Positions 52,843 to 62,911 of a stretch of 64,000 nucleotides of DNA are shown one piece after another. This stretch comes from Myxococcales bacterium (lineage in GTDB: Bacteria; Myxococcota_A; Polyangia; Polyangiales; Polyangiaceae). The notes beneath the pieces were generated by a model. That model saw nothing but the letters and a program-made list of their open reading frames with translations, had not been told where the DNA came from and searched no databases. Within the stretch, counting starts at the first letter, position 1; the number at the start of each line of letters is the position of its first letter. The DNA is taken from positions 1 to 64,000 of the forward strand of contig JADJKB010000025.1 in NCBI GenBank assembly GCA_016706225.1, read 5' to 3'. The position numbers were made by a program, and so were the translations under genes.

Positions 52843-54273
52843 TTGACCGGTCGAATTCTCGTCATTGATGACGATCAGAACATGTGTGACTTGCTCGAGA
52901 CTCTGCTGACGAAGCGGGGGTTCGAGGTCACCTCGTTCGTGTCGGCGCACGATGCGCTCGATGCGGTGGCAACCCGCGAATTCGACGCGGTGCTCACGGA
53001 TCTCGCCATGACGCCGATGACCGGGATTGCGCTGTGCGAGCGCATCTTGGGGACTCGACCCGACCTGCCGGTGATCCTGGTGACCGGTGTGGGAAGCATG
53101 GAGCTTGCCATTTCGGCGATGCGCGCGGGCGCCTACGATTTCATCACCAAGCCGGTGGATGCAGAAGTCCTCGGGCTGGGTGTGGCTCGAGCCGTCCAGC
53201 ACAAACAGCTACTGAAAGAGGTCCGAAGACTTCGAACCGCCGTGGCAGCTTCCGAACACCCGGAATCAATCGTCGGGACGAGCTCGGCAATGAAGCGCGT
53301 CTACGACTTGATTGCTCGCGTCGGTGACAGCGCCGCCTCGGTGCTGATTCAAGGCCCGACCGGAACGGGGAAGGAGCTCATTGCGCGCGCCATCCACGCG
53401 CAAAGTCCCAGGAGCGCTGGCCCGTTCGTCGCCATCAATTGTGCGGCGGTTCCCCCGACGCTGCTCGAGAGCGAGCTGTTCGGTCACGCGCGCGGCGCGT
53501 TCACCGACGCCAAGGCAGAGCGGAAGGGGCTCTTTCTCGAGGCCTCGGGGGGCACGCTCTTCTTGGACGAAATAGGGGAGCTTCCCCTCGAGGTGCAGCC
53601 GAAGCTGCTCCGTGCCCTGCAGGAGCGGAAAGTTCGCCCCGTGGGTTCGAACTCCGAGCTGCCGTTCGACGTGCGAATCGTCTCTGCAACCAACAGGAAC
53701 CTCGAAGACGAGGTGTTCGAAAAACGATTTCGGGAAGATTTCTACTATCGGATCAACGTCGTCAAGATCGAGCTGCCACCGCTCAAAGAGCGAGGTGGAG
53801 ACATTCTGGCGTTGGCCCAGCATTTCCTGACGATGTTCGCCGGGCAGAGTGGTAAACCCGCCCTGACCCTGTCCGCATCCGTGGCAAAAAAGCTCATGGA
53901 CTACGACTGGCCCGGCAACGTTCGCGAGCTCGAGAACTGCATCGAGCGCACGGTGGCTTTGGCGGCGTTCGATCAGGTGACGGTGGAAGATCTTCCAGAG
54001 AAGATCCGGGCCTACCATCCCGAGCGATTCGTGGTCTCCGCAGACGATCCGACGGAGGTCGTGACGATGGCAGAGCTCGAGAGAAAGTACGTGCTGCGCG
54101 TGGTTGCGTTGGTCGGAGGCAATCGCTCCCGCGCGGCCGAGGTTCTCGGCTTCGACCGGCGAACGCTGTATCGCAAGCTGAAACTGTACGCCGGGGCCGA
54201 GGACTCCGAGCAGGAAGCCGAACTCTCCGAGACGGGCACGACGAGCACACACGGAAGCTCGGTCAGAACTTGA
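52843..54273 (+). CDS. NtrC-family sigma54-dependent response regulator
   Basis: The 476-residue protein starts at TTG 52,843 behind a GGGGAGGGG ribosome binding site. It has a receiver domain with phospho-acceptor Asp53 (VLTDLAM), an AAA+ domain with Walker A GPTGTGKE (about 171-178) and Walker B LFLDEIGE (about 239-246), and a Fis-type HTH (NRSRAAEVLGFDRRTLYRKL, about 426-445). The sigma54-contact loop reads GAFTDA instead of the usual GAFTGA; the key Thr is kept. It activates sigma54 promoters once phosphorylated, most likely by the kinase encoded next, whose start overlaps by 4 nt. Confidence 0.93.
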   Translation: MTGRILVIDDDQNMCDLLETLLTKRGFEVTSFVSAHDALDAVATREFDAVLTDLAMTPMTGIALCERILGTRPDLPVILVTGVGSMELAISAMRAGAYDFITKPVDAEVLGLGVARAVQHKQLLKEVRRLRTAVAASEHPESIVGTSSAMKRVYDLIARVGDSAASVLIQGPTGTGKELIARAIHAQSPRSAGPFVAINCAAVPPTLLESELFGHARGAFTDAKAERKGLFLEASGGTLFLDEIGELPLEVQPKLLRALQERKVRPVGSNSELPFDVRIVSATNRNLEDEVFEKRFREDFYYRINVVKIELPPLKERGGDILALAQHFLTMFAGQSGKPALTLSASVAKKLMDYDWPGNVRELENCIERTVALAAFDQVTVEDLPEKIRAYHPERFVVSADDPTEVVTMAELERKYVLRVVALVGGNRSRAAEVLGFDRRTLYRKLKLYAGAEDSEQEAELSETGTTSTHGSSVRT

Positions 54274-56765
54274 ACGCCCGCCCGCCCGGGGCAGGCCCCG
54301 AGGCAGACGCGGACGCCAGACACTCTGACCCCCTCTTGAAGGCCGGAGCGCTGCAGAGCGCGATCTTCAACAGCGCCAACTTCTCGAGCATTGCCACGGA
54401 CGCGAACGGGGTCATTCAGATCTTCAACGTCGGCGCAGAGCGGATGCTCGGTTACACGGCCGCCGAGGTGATCAACAAGCTCACGCCCGCCGACATCTCC
54501 AATCCACAAGAGCTGATCGTGCGCGCCAAGGCGCTCAGCTCCGAGGCGGGGACGAGCATTGCTCCCGGCTTCGAGGCTTTGGTGTTCAAGGCTTCACGTG
54601 GCATCGAAGACATCTACGAGCTCACCTACATCCGCAAGGATGGCAGCCGCTTTCCGGCGGTGGTGTCCGTCACGGCGCTGCGCGATGCCCAGGACGCCAT
54701 CATCGGTTACCTGCTGATCGGCACCGACAACACCGCCCGCAAGCAGGTGGAAGAGGAGCGACAGAAGCTGGATCAGCGGCTACGCGACCAGCATTTCTAC
54801 ACGCGCTCGCTGATCGAATCCAACATCGATGCAATGATGACCACCGACCCCAGGGGCATCATCACCGACGTCAACAAACAAATGGAGGCGCTGACCGGGT
54901 GCACACGGGACGAGCTAATCGGCGCGCCGTTCAAGAACTACTTCACCGATCCAGAGCGGGCGGAAGCGGGCATCAACCGCGTGCTCAACGAGGGCAAGGT
55001 CACCAACTACGAGCTCACCGCGCGCGCCAGGGATGGGCACCTCACCGTTGTCTCCTACAACGCGACCACCTTCCACGACCGTGACCGAAGGCTGCAAGGT
55101 GTGTTCGCCTCGGCGCGCGACGTGACGGAGCTGAAGCGCTTCGAGCAAACACTGAAACAGAAGAACGTCGAGCTCGAAGACGCTAGTCGGGCGAAGTCCG
55201 AGTTCCTGGCCAACATGTCACACGAGCTGAGGACACCGTTGAACGCCATCATCGGCTTTTCCGAGGTGCTCCGGGATGGCCTGATGGGCGAGATGACCGA
55301 TCAACAGCGTGGCTTCATCGGTGACATTTTCAGCAGCGGCAAACATCTGCTCTCCCTGATCAACGACATCCTCGACCTGTCCAAGGTGGAGGCCGGCAAG
55401 ATGACGCTCGATCTCGAGCCAGTGGAGGTGTCCTCGTTATTCGTGAACAGCCTGTCAATCATCAGAGAGAAGGCCGCGGCCCGCCATGTCAGCTTGGAGT
55501 TCGACGCCTCGGACGCGTTAGGCGTCATCTGGGCGGACAAGCGCAAAGTGAAACAGATCGCCTACAACCTGCTCTCCAACGCGGTGAAGTTCACGGGCAA
55601 CGGCGGTCAGGTGACTCTCCGGACGCGCCGCGTCCCGCGCAGCGAGGTAGGCCAGCTGTCGGGTTCCTGGAGGGGTCGGAGCTCTTCGCTATCCGACAGC
55701 GCTTTCGCCGAGTTTCTCGCGGTCAGCGTCAGCGACACCGGCATCGGCATCTCACCCGAGGGCCTCGAGCACCTGTTCAAGCCCTTCAGTCAGATCGACA
55801 GCAGCTTGGCGCGAAAATTCGAGGGCACTGGCCTCGGCTTGGCCATGGTCAAGCTCCTCGCCGAATTGCACGGCGGCGCCTTGGCCGTGGAAAGCGCGGT
55901 CGGAGAGGGGGCTTGCTTCACGGTATGGCTGCCGCTCCGAACATCGGGGGAGGAGGCGCTGACGACGGCCAAAGCGCCCGCCGTCGTCCGGGACCAAGAG
56001 CTCGCGGGAACGCGCACCGCGCTGGTGGTGGAAGACGATTTCAAATCCGCAGAGCTCATCCGCGTTCAACTCGAGGCGGAGGGCTTCCGGGTCCTGTGTG
56101 CGCCCTCCGCCGAATCCGCGCTGGAGCTCGCCGCCCAGCAACCGCTGTCACTGATCACTCTGGACATCATGCTGCCCGGGGTCGACGGCTGGGAGTTCCT
56201 GAATCGAGTCAGGAGTGTGCCGGGGCTCGCACGCATCCCGGTCGTGATCCTGTCAATCGTGGCCGATCGCAACAGAGGCTTCGCGCTCGGTGCCGCTGCG
56301 GTGATGCAGAAGCCAGTGTCTCGGCAGGAGTTGTACGAGTCGCTGGTCGGGCTCGGTCTGCTTCCCTCCGCGCCCGACCGGCCGCTCAAGGTCCTCGTAG
56401 TGGACGACGATCCCAAGGCAGTGGAGCTGATGGCGTCTCACGTCTTGGGCTTGCCCAGCGCCGTGCTGCGCGCATATGGCGGCCGCGAGGCCATCGATGC
56501 CGCACGGCGGGAGCTGCCCGACCTGATTGTGCTCGACTTGATGATGCCCGACGTGACGGGTTTCGACGTCGTGCTGGCGCTCCGCGAGCATCCCGACACG
56601 GATCGCATCCCAATCGTGGTGGTGACCGCCATGGAGATCTCCGCCGAGGACCGCGCCAGGTTGAACGGTTACGTGTCGGCGATCATGGAGAAGGGTGAAT
56701 TCGACCGTGCACGGTTCACGGCCGAAGTCCGGCGGGCCTTGTCCGGCCGCCACCCACTGGGCTGA
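54270..56765 (+). CDS. hybrid histidine kinase PAS-PAS-HisKA-HATPase-REC-REC
   Basis: The 831-residue protein has two PAS domains (about residues 30-150 and 170-290), a HisKA domain with phospho-acceptor His near 318 (NMSHELRTPLN), an HATPase domain (N-box NLLSNAVKF near 432, G-boxes SDTGIGISPEG and GTGLGLAMVK), and two receivers with acceptor Asp near 632 (ITLDIML) and 756 (IVLDLMMPD). No membrane helix, so it senses cytoplasmic signals. TTG start overlaps the previous stop (TTGA). Confidence 0.92.
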   Translation: MNARPPGAGPEADADARHSDPLLKAGALQSAIFNSANFSSIATDANGVIQIFNVGAERMLGYTAAEVINKLTPADISNPQELIVRAKALSSEAGTSIAPGFEALVFKASRGIEDIYELTYIRKDGSRFPAVVSVTALRDAQDAIIGYLLIGTDNTARKQVEEERQKLDQRLRDQHFYTRSLIESNIDAMMTTDPRGIITDVNKQMEALTGCTRDELIGAPFKNYFTDPERAEAGINRVLNEGKVTNYELTARARDGHLTVVSYNATTFHDRDRRLQGVFASARDVTELKRFEQTLKQKNVELEDASRAKSEFLANMSHELRTPLNAIIGFSEVLRDGLMGEMTDQQRGFIGDIFSSGKHLLSLINDILDLSKVEAGKMTLDLEPVEVSSLFVNSLSIIREKAAARHVSLEFDASDALGVIWADKRKVKQIAYNLLSNAVKFTGNGGQVTLRTRRVPRSEVGQLSGSWRGRSSSLSDSAFAEFLAVSVSDTGIGISPEGLEHLFKPFSQIDSSLARKFEGTGLGLAMVKLLAELHGGALAVESAVGEGACFTVWLPLRTSGEEALTTAKAPAVVRDQELAGTRTALVVEDDFKSAELIRVQLEAEGFRVLCAPSAESALELAAQQPLSLITLDIMLPGVDGWEFLNRVRSVPGLARIPVVILSIVADRNRGFALGAAAVMQKPVSRQELYESLVGLGLLPSAPDRPLKVLVVDDDPKAVELMASHVLGLPSAVLRAYGGREAIDAARRELPDLIVLDLMMPDVTGFDVVLALREHPDTDRIPIVVVTAMEISAEDRARLNGYVSAIMEKGEFDRARFTAEVRRALSGRHPLG

Positions 56766-56766
56766 C

Positions 56767-57135
56767 ATGGCCAAGATCCTGGTCGTCGAAGACAACCCCG
56801 CCAACATGAAGTTGGCGATATTCCTGTTGGAGTCGGTGCACCACACCGTGCTCAGCGCGACCAACGCCGAGGCGGGGCTGACACTGGCCCGCGACGCGCG
56901 GCCGGACCTGATCTTGATGGATATCCAGCTTCCGGGCATGGACGGCCTGCAAGCCATCGTGCTCTTGAAGGGCGACGCTGCGACGCGCGCCATTCCGGTG
57001 GTCGCCCTCACCGCCCTGGCAATGAAGGGCGACGAGGCGCGCATTCGAGCGGCGGGCTATGACGGTTACATCGCCAAGCCGATCCAGTATCGGGACTTCC
57101 TGGCGACCGTTGCGGCTCAGCTGGGAGCCGCATGA
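56767..57135 (+). CDS. single-domain response regulator (DivK-like)
   Basis: The 122-residue protein is a bare receiver domain: acidic pair VVEDNPANM, acceptor Asp in LILMDIQLPGMDG, Thr in VALTALAMKGDE and Lys in GYIAKPI. The MDIQLPGMDG and TALAMKGDEARIRAAGYDGY stretches are close to the DivK/CheY-like single receivers that accept phosphate from hybrid kinases. It begins 1 nt after the kinase stop. Confidence 0.92.
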   Translation: MAKILVVEDNPANMKLAIFLLESVHHTVLSATNAEAGLTLARDARPDLILMDIQLPGMDGLQAIVLLKGDAATRAIPVVALTALAMKGDEARIRAAGYDGYIAKPIQYRDFLATVAAQLGAA

Positions 57136-57521
57136 CTCTGCGCATCCTGATCGTGGACGATGACGAAAACAACCGACAGTTATTGCAGATCATGCTCGCG
57201 CCGGAGGGCTACCTGCTCTGCACTGCGGCCAGCGGCGAGGAGGCGCTCGCCGACGTGGCGGCAGAGCCGCCGGACCTGATCCTGCTCGACGTCCTCATGC
57301 CGGGAATGGACGGGTATCAGGTGGCGACCGAGCTGAAGGCCAACGTCGCTTCCCAGAACATTCCCGTGATCCTGCTCACGGCCATGGACGATCACAGCGC
57401 CCGAACGCGCTGGCAGAGCGCTCAGGCCGATGGCTTTCTAAAAAAGCCCGTGGCGCGCGTCGAGCTCTGTCGGCGGGTCAGGGAAGTGCTCGGGCTCCAG
57501 CCAGAGTCAGTCCGGGACTAA
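57132..57521 (+). CDS. single-domain response regulator
   Basis: The 129-residue receiver has the acidic pair VDDDENN, acceptor Asp in LILLDVLMPGMDG, Thr in ILLTAMDDHS and Lys in GFLKKPV. Its ATG overlaps the previous stop by 4 nt, so it belongs to the same operon and phosphorelay. No output domain. Confidence 0.92.
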   Translation: MTLRILIVDDDENNRQLLQIMLAPEGYLLCTAASGEEALADVAAEPPDLILLDVLMPGMDGYQVATELKANVASQNIPVILLTAMDDHSARTRWQSAQADGFLKKPVARVELCRRVREVLGLQPESVRD

Positions 57522-57628
57522 TTGTCCCTTCGTGACAGTGGCGCCGGGTCACGCCGTCCCGCTTGGCGGCGCCAGGGACTGGCTTCTCGTGGATCCCCCA
57601 CGGTATGCCGCTTGCTTGGTGAGGTGTC

Positions 57629-58615
57629 GTGAACAGGGCCATGTCTACCGTCCCAAGGCTTGGAAGAGGCGCGCCTCTGAACGTGCTGGTCGTCGATGAC
57701 GACGACGGTTCGAGGGGGGAGCTCGAGGGGGCGGTCCTCGACCTCGGGCATGTTTGCATGACCGCACGGGAAGGCGCCGAGGCCTGGGAGCTGCACCGAG
57801 CTCACGACTTCGACGTGATCGTGAGCGATTGGATGATGCCGTGTATGGACGGTCTCGAGCTGTGTCGCAGGGCGAGGGCAGATTCTAGCGATGGCTACAC
57901 CTATTTCATCATGATGACCTCGCTCACGGATCGCCCGCACGTCGTCGAGGCGCTGCGCGGAGGCGTGGATGATTACCTGACCAAGCCCCTGGACATCGAG
58001 CAGCTGACGGCGAAGCTTCAGTCTGCCTCCCGCATCACTCGGCTCCATCGTGGGCTTTCCCGGAGCAACGCCTCGCTCAAGCGGGCCGGCGATCGCGCCT
58101 TCGACGCAGCCCGGACTGACCCGCTGACTCAGGCCGGCAACCGCCTGCGACTGCAAGATGATCTGTAAAGGCTCCGCACGGTCTCCCGCTACGGACATGT
58201 TTCGTCCGCGGCGCTCTGCGATGTCGACCACTTCAAGCTCTACAATGACCGTCTCGGGCACCTGGAGGGGGACAGAGTGCTCTCGACGGTGGCTTCGGCG
58301 ATGCGAGCATCTTTGCGCGCGGGTGATTCCCTGTACAGATACGGTGGCGACGAGTTCCTCGTCATTCTGCCGGAGCAGACGCCGACCGAGGCGGCGGGCG
58401 CGATGGAGAGGGTCCGAAAGGCGATCGAGCGACTCGCGCTTGTGCAGGATCCCGCGAGCCCCGCCGGGGTCGTTACGATCAGCGTCGGAGTTGCGGACCT
58501 GTCGCACACCAGCGAGCGCGCACAAACCGAGTCACTACGTCGGGCGGACGCCGCGCTGTATCGGGCCAAAGCGGCGGGTAAAAATCGGGTCGAGACTAGC
58601 GCGGACGGCGCTTGA
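57629..58615 (+). pseudogene. REC-GGDEF diguanylate cyclase with an in-frame TAA
   Basis: From GTG 57,629 a receiver domain (VVDDDDGSRG; acceptor Asp in VIVSDWMMPCMDG; Lys in YLTKPLD) continues through the GGDEF start DPLTQAGNRLRLQDDL to a TAA at 58,166-58,168. The very next codon resumes the same frame: RLRTVSRYGHVSSAALCDVD, HFKLYNDRLGHLEGD, YRYGGDEFLVIL, ending at 58,615. The GGDEF active site is intact. A single base change would restore one gene of about 328 residues that makes cyclic di-GMP. Alternatives: read-through, two separate products or a sequence error. Confidence 0.85.
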
Positions 58616-58704
58616 CGAGTCTGGGCAGCGCCGAGTTTTTTCCGTGAGGTAAGGTCGTTGCGCCGACGCGAGCGCCCGATGACGCGGCGAAACTGGAGTC
58701 CACT

Positions 58705-59440
58705 TTGAGCGAACAGAAATTCGACTACCTCCGCACTCATCTGCTCGGGACGATTGCGCACGAGGTCCGGTCGCCGGCGGGGGTCGCGTGGAGTGCACTC
58801 ACCGAGCTTCAGGCGAGTCTCAGCGGCGACCCCGAGCAACAACACATGCTGCTCATCGCGCGCCGGAGCCTTGGCCGCCTACTTCGTCTTGCGGACCGCC
58901 TCTCGATGGCAGCCGAGCTCGAGCGGGGGCCGCTGGCGCTCCGACGCGGGCCCGTTGCACTGCGAGAGCTCGTGGTTCGAATGGCGGATGAGGCTTGCGA
59001 GGTGTTTGGACGGAAGGGTGTGGTGGTCGAGGTCGAGCCGAGCGAGGCGAGCGAAACGAGCGAACCGGCAGGTATCGAGGCCGACGCGCGCTGGCTCGGG
59101 GCGACCATCTATGAGCTGATCGGCAACGCGTTACGCCACGCGCTCATGGGTACGCGTTCGTGTGATCGTGAGCGTCACGCGCGCGACGGTTCTAATCGAA
59201 GACGACGGACGCGGGTTTCCGGAGGGCTTCGTGCTGGCCGGTCGGGAGCGATTCACGCCGGACGGGGTCGTGGGTGGGGCTGGGCTCTCGCTGTGTTTGG
59301 CCAGCGACGTGGCGATAGCGCACGGCGGCGGACTCTTCGGCGGAGCCAGCACGCTACCCCCGCAAAGAGCCGGAGTGAGCGGGGCAGCGGTGAGCGTCGA
59401 GCTCCCCGTGCGTGGCTCCGGCATCACGGCCGCCCCATGA
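58705..59440 (+). pseudogene. histidine kinase with a frameshift in the HATPase domain
   Basis: From TTG 58,705 the frame encodes a HisKA domain (LLGTIAHEVRSPAG, acceptor His) and the HATPase N-box YELIGNALRHAL. Near 59,148 the frame shifts by one base: the ATP-binding continuation VIVSVTRATVLIEDDGRGFP, EGFVLAGRERF and GAGLSLCLASDVAIAHGG reads in a second frame to 59,440. The short first-frame product would be inactive. No other domain is present, so an intact version would be a small soluble kinase that could act on the nearby receivers. Confidence 0.8.
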
Positions 59441-59537
59441 TGAAGGCGCATTGGCGCGTGACAGGGCGCGGGCAGAACTGGCTGCTTCTGAAGTGCCGCG
59501 CGCGGGGTCTTCCTGCTTGGCCAACAGCCGCGAGGCG

Positions 59538-62249
59538 ATGATGCCCGCACCGGAACAAGCAGCTCAGCGACGCAACAAGACGGCCTGGCATGCGCGTCCT
59601 CTGCCCGAAGTGGTGGAGGCACTGGGCAGCGACGTCGAGCGAGGGCTGGGCAGGCGTGAGGCTGCCGCGAGTCTCGCGCGGCACGGGGCAAACCGCCTCG
59701 CACGACGACCGCCGAAGCCCCAGTGGCGACTGTTCCTCGAGCAGTTCAAGAGCGTGCTGATCCTGGTCTTGCTCGTGGCGGCGGCGCTGGCTTTCGTGGT
59801 GGGCGATCTGAAGGACTCGATCGTCATCTTCACGGTCGTCGTACTGAACGCTGCGCTCGGCTACTACCAAGAGCATCGGGCGGAGCTCGCCGTCGCAGCG
59901 CTCAAACACATGCTGACGGGAACGGCGAGGGTACGACGCGACGGTCAGCTCGAGTCGATCGACCTAGAGGAGGTCGTGCCTGGAGACATCGTTCTCGCCG
60001 AAGCGGGGGATCGGCTACCTGCGGACGGTCGCATCGCGGTGGCCCACGCTGTTGAGATCGACGAATCCGCGCTGACCGGCGAGTCACACCCCGTGGAGAA
60101 ACAGGCGGACGCCGTGCTGCCCGCGGAGACGGCGCTGGCAGATCGCGTCAACTCCGTGTTCATGAGCACGATCATGACGCGGGGCCGATTGGAGTTCTTG
60201 GTCACAGGGACCGGCATGAGCACACAAATGGGCGAGCTCGCTGGAATGCTGGACGAGACGGTCCCGGCACCAACGCCGCTTCAGGTTCAGCTCGACGGCC
60301 TCGGGAAGCGCCTCACCGTCATCGCGGTCGTGATCGTCTCGCTGCTGTTGGCGGTTGACCTGCTTCGTGGTCATCCGCTCGAAAAAGAGGTCATGGACGC
60401 CATCGCGCTGGCCGTCGCGGCGATTCCGGAGGGACTGCCGGCGGTCGTGACGGTCACGCTGGCGCTCGGGATGCAACGCATGGCGCGCAGCCGAGCCATC
60501 GTCAAGAAGCTCGCCGCGGTGGAGACCCTCGGCTGCACGACGGTTATTTGCTCGGACAAGACGGGCACCTTGACCATGAATCAGATGACCGCGCGTGCCG
60601 CGTGGTTCCGCGGGGTCCGCTTCGACGTTTCTGGTGAAGGATACGGTCCCGAGGGGAAGGTCAGCGCCGCGGACGGCACGACGGGGATCGATCTCGAGCC
60701 GCTCGCACTGCCGGCGGCACTCTGCAACGACGCGCAGATCGATGGGGGTGTGCTCTCCGGCGATCCGACGGAAGGCGCGCTGCTGGCTTTTGCAACGAAG
60801 ACAGGGCTCGCTCCGGGGGATGCCGCTGGCCGCTTTCCGAGGAGCGCAGAGCTCCCGTTCGACTCGAGGACCAAGTTGATGGCCACCTTCCATGAGGACG
60901 GAGAACGAATTCGTCTGTTCGTCAAAGGGGCGCCAGACGTGCTGGCTGCGCGGAGCACCCAGATTTGGCAAGGGGAAGGCGTCGGCCAGCTCGACGAAGC
61001 TGGACGCATGAGCATCTCGACGGAGAACGAGCGCCTGGCGGCTCTTTCCATGCGCGTCCTCGCCGTCTCCGAGCGCAGTCTTCCCTCGGCGGACTTCGAT
61101 CCTGCCGCGAGTCTCGACCGTTACTTGGCGGACCTGACCTTCGTGGGCCTCGTCGGGATCTTGGATCCCCCGCGGGCAGAGGCGCGTGCCGCCATCGAGT
61201 TGTGTCGACACGCGGGGATCCGCGTGAAGATGATAACGGGCGACCATCCGGCGACTGCGGTCTCGATCGCGGTCGCGCTCGGGATCGATCCAGCGGTGAT
61301 GACAGGACCGGAGATCGAGGCAGCCAGCGACGTCGAACTCTCCGAAAAGGTCGAGGCCACCGACGTGTTCGCGCGTGTTTCACCCGAGCACAAGCTGCGC
61401 ATCGTTCGCGCGCTTCAGGCGCACGGACACGTGGTAGCCATGACGGGTGACGGCGTGAACGACGCGCCGGCCTTGAAACAGGCAGACATCGGCATCGCCA
61501 TGGGCGACACCGGGACCGAGGTCGCGAAGGAGGCCGCAGCCATGGTGCTCGCGGACGACAACTTCGCAACCATCGTCGCGGCCGTGAAGGAAGGCCGAAC
61601 CATCTACGACAATATTTTGAAGTTCGTGCGCTTTCAGCTCTCGACCAACGTCGGAGCCATCCTGACGGTCTTTGGTGCGTCGGTATTGAGCCTGCCCACC
61701 CCTTTCACGCCGATCCAGATGCTCTGGATCAACATGATCATGGACGGTCCTCCGGCGATGACTCTGGGAGTCGACTCGGCTCGACCGGGTATCATGGACG
61801 ATCCGCCGCGACGTCGAACCGCGGTCATCCTCACTTGGCGGCGCTTTGGCCACCTATTCTTCCACGGGCTCACGATGGCGGTCGGCACGCTCTTCGCGTT
61901 CCAGCGCGGCATGGCCGAATCTGGCGAGAGTCACGGGTTGACCATGGCCTTCACTACCTTCGTGCTGTTCCAGGTGTTCAACGCGTTCAATGCTCGCAAC
62001 GAGACCCTGTCCGTCTTACGCCGCGCTTCACTCGGAAATTGGCGTCTGTGGACAGCGCTCGTTGTCGTCGTCGCGCTGCAGATCATCGTAGTGTACTGGC
62101 CGCCCGCTCAGAGCCTGTTTCGCACTGACGGGCTCGGCGCAATCGACTGGCTCGTGGCTTCCGCGATCGCAGCCGGCATCCTCCTGGTCGAGGAGCTCAG
62201 AAAGGTCGTCGCTTCGCGGCTCAGCTCAGCAGCGCCGCGTACGGATTGA
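59538..62249 (+). CDS. P-type cation (probably Ca2+) ATPase
   Basis: The 903-residue protein has the N-terminal cation-ATPase domain, DESALTGESHPVEK (TGES dephosphorylation loop), VAAIPEGLPAVVTVTLALG in the ion-binding helix, phosphorylation Asp340 in CSDKTGTLT, and TGDGVNDAPALKQADIGIAM (about residue 636). WINMIMDGPPAMTLGVD near the C-terminus is like P2-type Ca2+ pumps. About ten membrane helices. ATG 59,538 or 59,541. It should export Ca2+ or another divalent cation using ATP. It follows the kinase gene by about 100 nt. Confidence 0.93.
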   Translation: MMPAPEQAAQRRNKTAWHARPLPEVVEALGSDVERGLGRREAAASLARHGANRLARRPPKPQWRLFLEQFKSVLILVLLVAAALAFVVGDLKDSIVIFTVVVLNAALGYYQEHRAELAVAALKHMLTGTARVRRDGQLESIDLEEVVPGDIVLAEAGDRLPADGRIAVAHAVEIDESALTGESHPVEKQADAVLPAETALADRVNSVFMSTIMTRGRLEFLVTGTGMSTQMGELAGMLDETVPAPTPLQVQLDGLGKRLTVIAVVIVSLLLAVDLLRGHPLEKEVMDAIALAVAAIPEGLPAVVTVTLALGMQRMARSRAIVKKLAAVETLGCTTVICSDKTGTLTMNQMTARAAWFRGVRFDVSGEGYGPEGKVSAADGTTGIDLEPLALPAALCNDAQIDGGVLSGDPTEGALLAFATKTGLAPGDAAGRFPRSAELPFDSRTKLMATFHEDGERIRLFVKGAPDVLAARSTQIWQGEGVGQLDEAGRMSISTENERLAALSMRVLAVSERSLPSADFDPAASLDRYLADLTFVGLVGILDPPRAEARAAIELCRHAGIRVKMITGDHPATAVSIAVALGIDPAVMTGPEIEAASDVELSEKVEATDVFARVSPEHKLRIVRALQAHGHVVAMTGDGVNDAPALKQADIGIAMGDTGTEVAKEAAAMVLADDNFATIVAAVKEGRTIYDNILKFVRFQLSTNVGAILTVFGASVLSLPTPFTPIQMLWINMIMDGPPAMTLGVDSARPGIMDDPPRRRTAVILTWRRFGHLFFHGLTMAVGTLFAFQRGMAESGESHGLTMAFTTFVLFQVFNAFNARNETLSVLRRASLGNWRLWTALVVVVALQIIVVYWPPAQSLFRTDGLGAIDWLVASAIAAGILLVEELRKVVASRLSSAAPRTD

Positions 62250-62268
62250 CCCGTTCCGGCGCGACCGG

Positions 62269-62625
62269 CTAGCGCGGGGACCCATCGAGTCGGCAACGCA
62301 CGTGAGGGACGAACGCGCGGCTCGGCGCGCCTTGAAACGTCAGCACTTCTTTGTGCTCTTGGGGCTCCAATCGAACGCGGATCGGCTTGGCGCTGACGTT
62401 CGTGGAGACGTAGCAAGTCGCAGCAGGCGTGCAGCGACTTCGGATGTGCACGATGTGGTCGTAGCCGTAGTTCCTGTAACGCGCCTCTGGCCACGACTGA
62501 ACGCAGGTCGCTGGCGTGGGGGGGCTCTTGGCCCCCGCCATGGAATCCGTTGGCAGCGCGCCGGTCGCGAACACGGCGGCCAGGAGCAGAGTGTGCCGAG
62601 GCAACGAGACAAATGGACGATTCAT
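62269..62625 (-). CDS. small secreted protein
   Basis: The 118-residue protein starts MNRPFVSLPRHTLLLAAVFA with a cleavable signal (cut likely after MAGA). The mature part has four Cys (TCVQSW, RCTPAATCYVSTN, VRCRLDG) and a conserved-looking beta core KPIRVRLEPQEHKEVLTFQG. No family recognised. It converges on the P-type ATPase gene. Confidence 0.65.
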   Translation of the reverse strand: MNRPFVSLPRHTLLLAAVFATGALPTDSMAGAKSPPTPATCVQSWPEARYRNYGYDHIVHIRSRCTPAATCYVSTNVSAKPIRVRLEPQEHKEVLTFQGAPSRAFVPHVRCRLDGSPR

Positions 62626-62911
62626 GGGACCCCGTCGCCTCCGAAACGAAAGAAAGCGAGTGCACGCGTCGTGCCACCATACGCAGTTCGCGTAGGCGCC
62701 GTTCATCGCCGCCCGAGTGTCAAGCGACAAAACCGGCTTTGCGTTGGCGTCGAGGTCGCCAAGCAAGACCGCCCCAGGTGTGGCGATCGTGTGGCGGCGG
62801 GCCGTGATTGATTTCGCATGATTTGGCCGCTTCCGCGCCGGGGTCGGCGCGCTCGCGCGTGGCGCGGAAATCGCAGGCTGAACCGAAAGCGCGCGACGCG
62901 AGGATGGTCAC

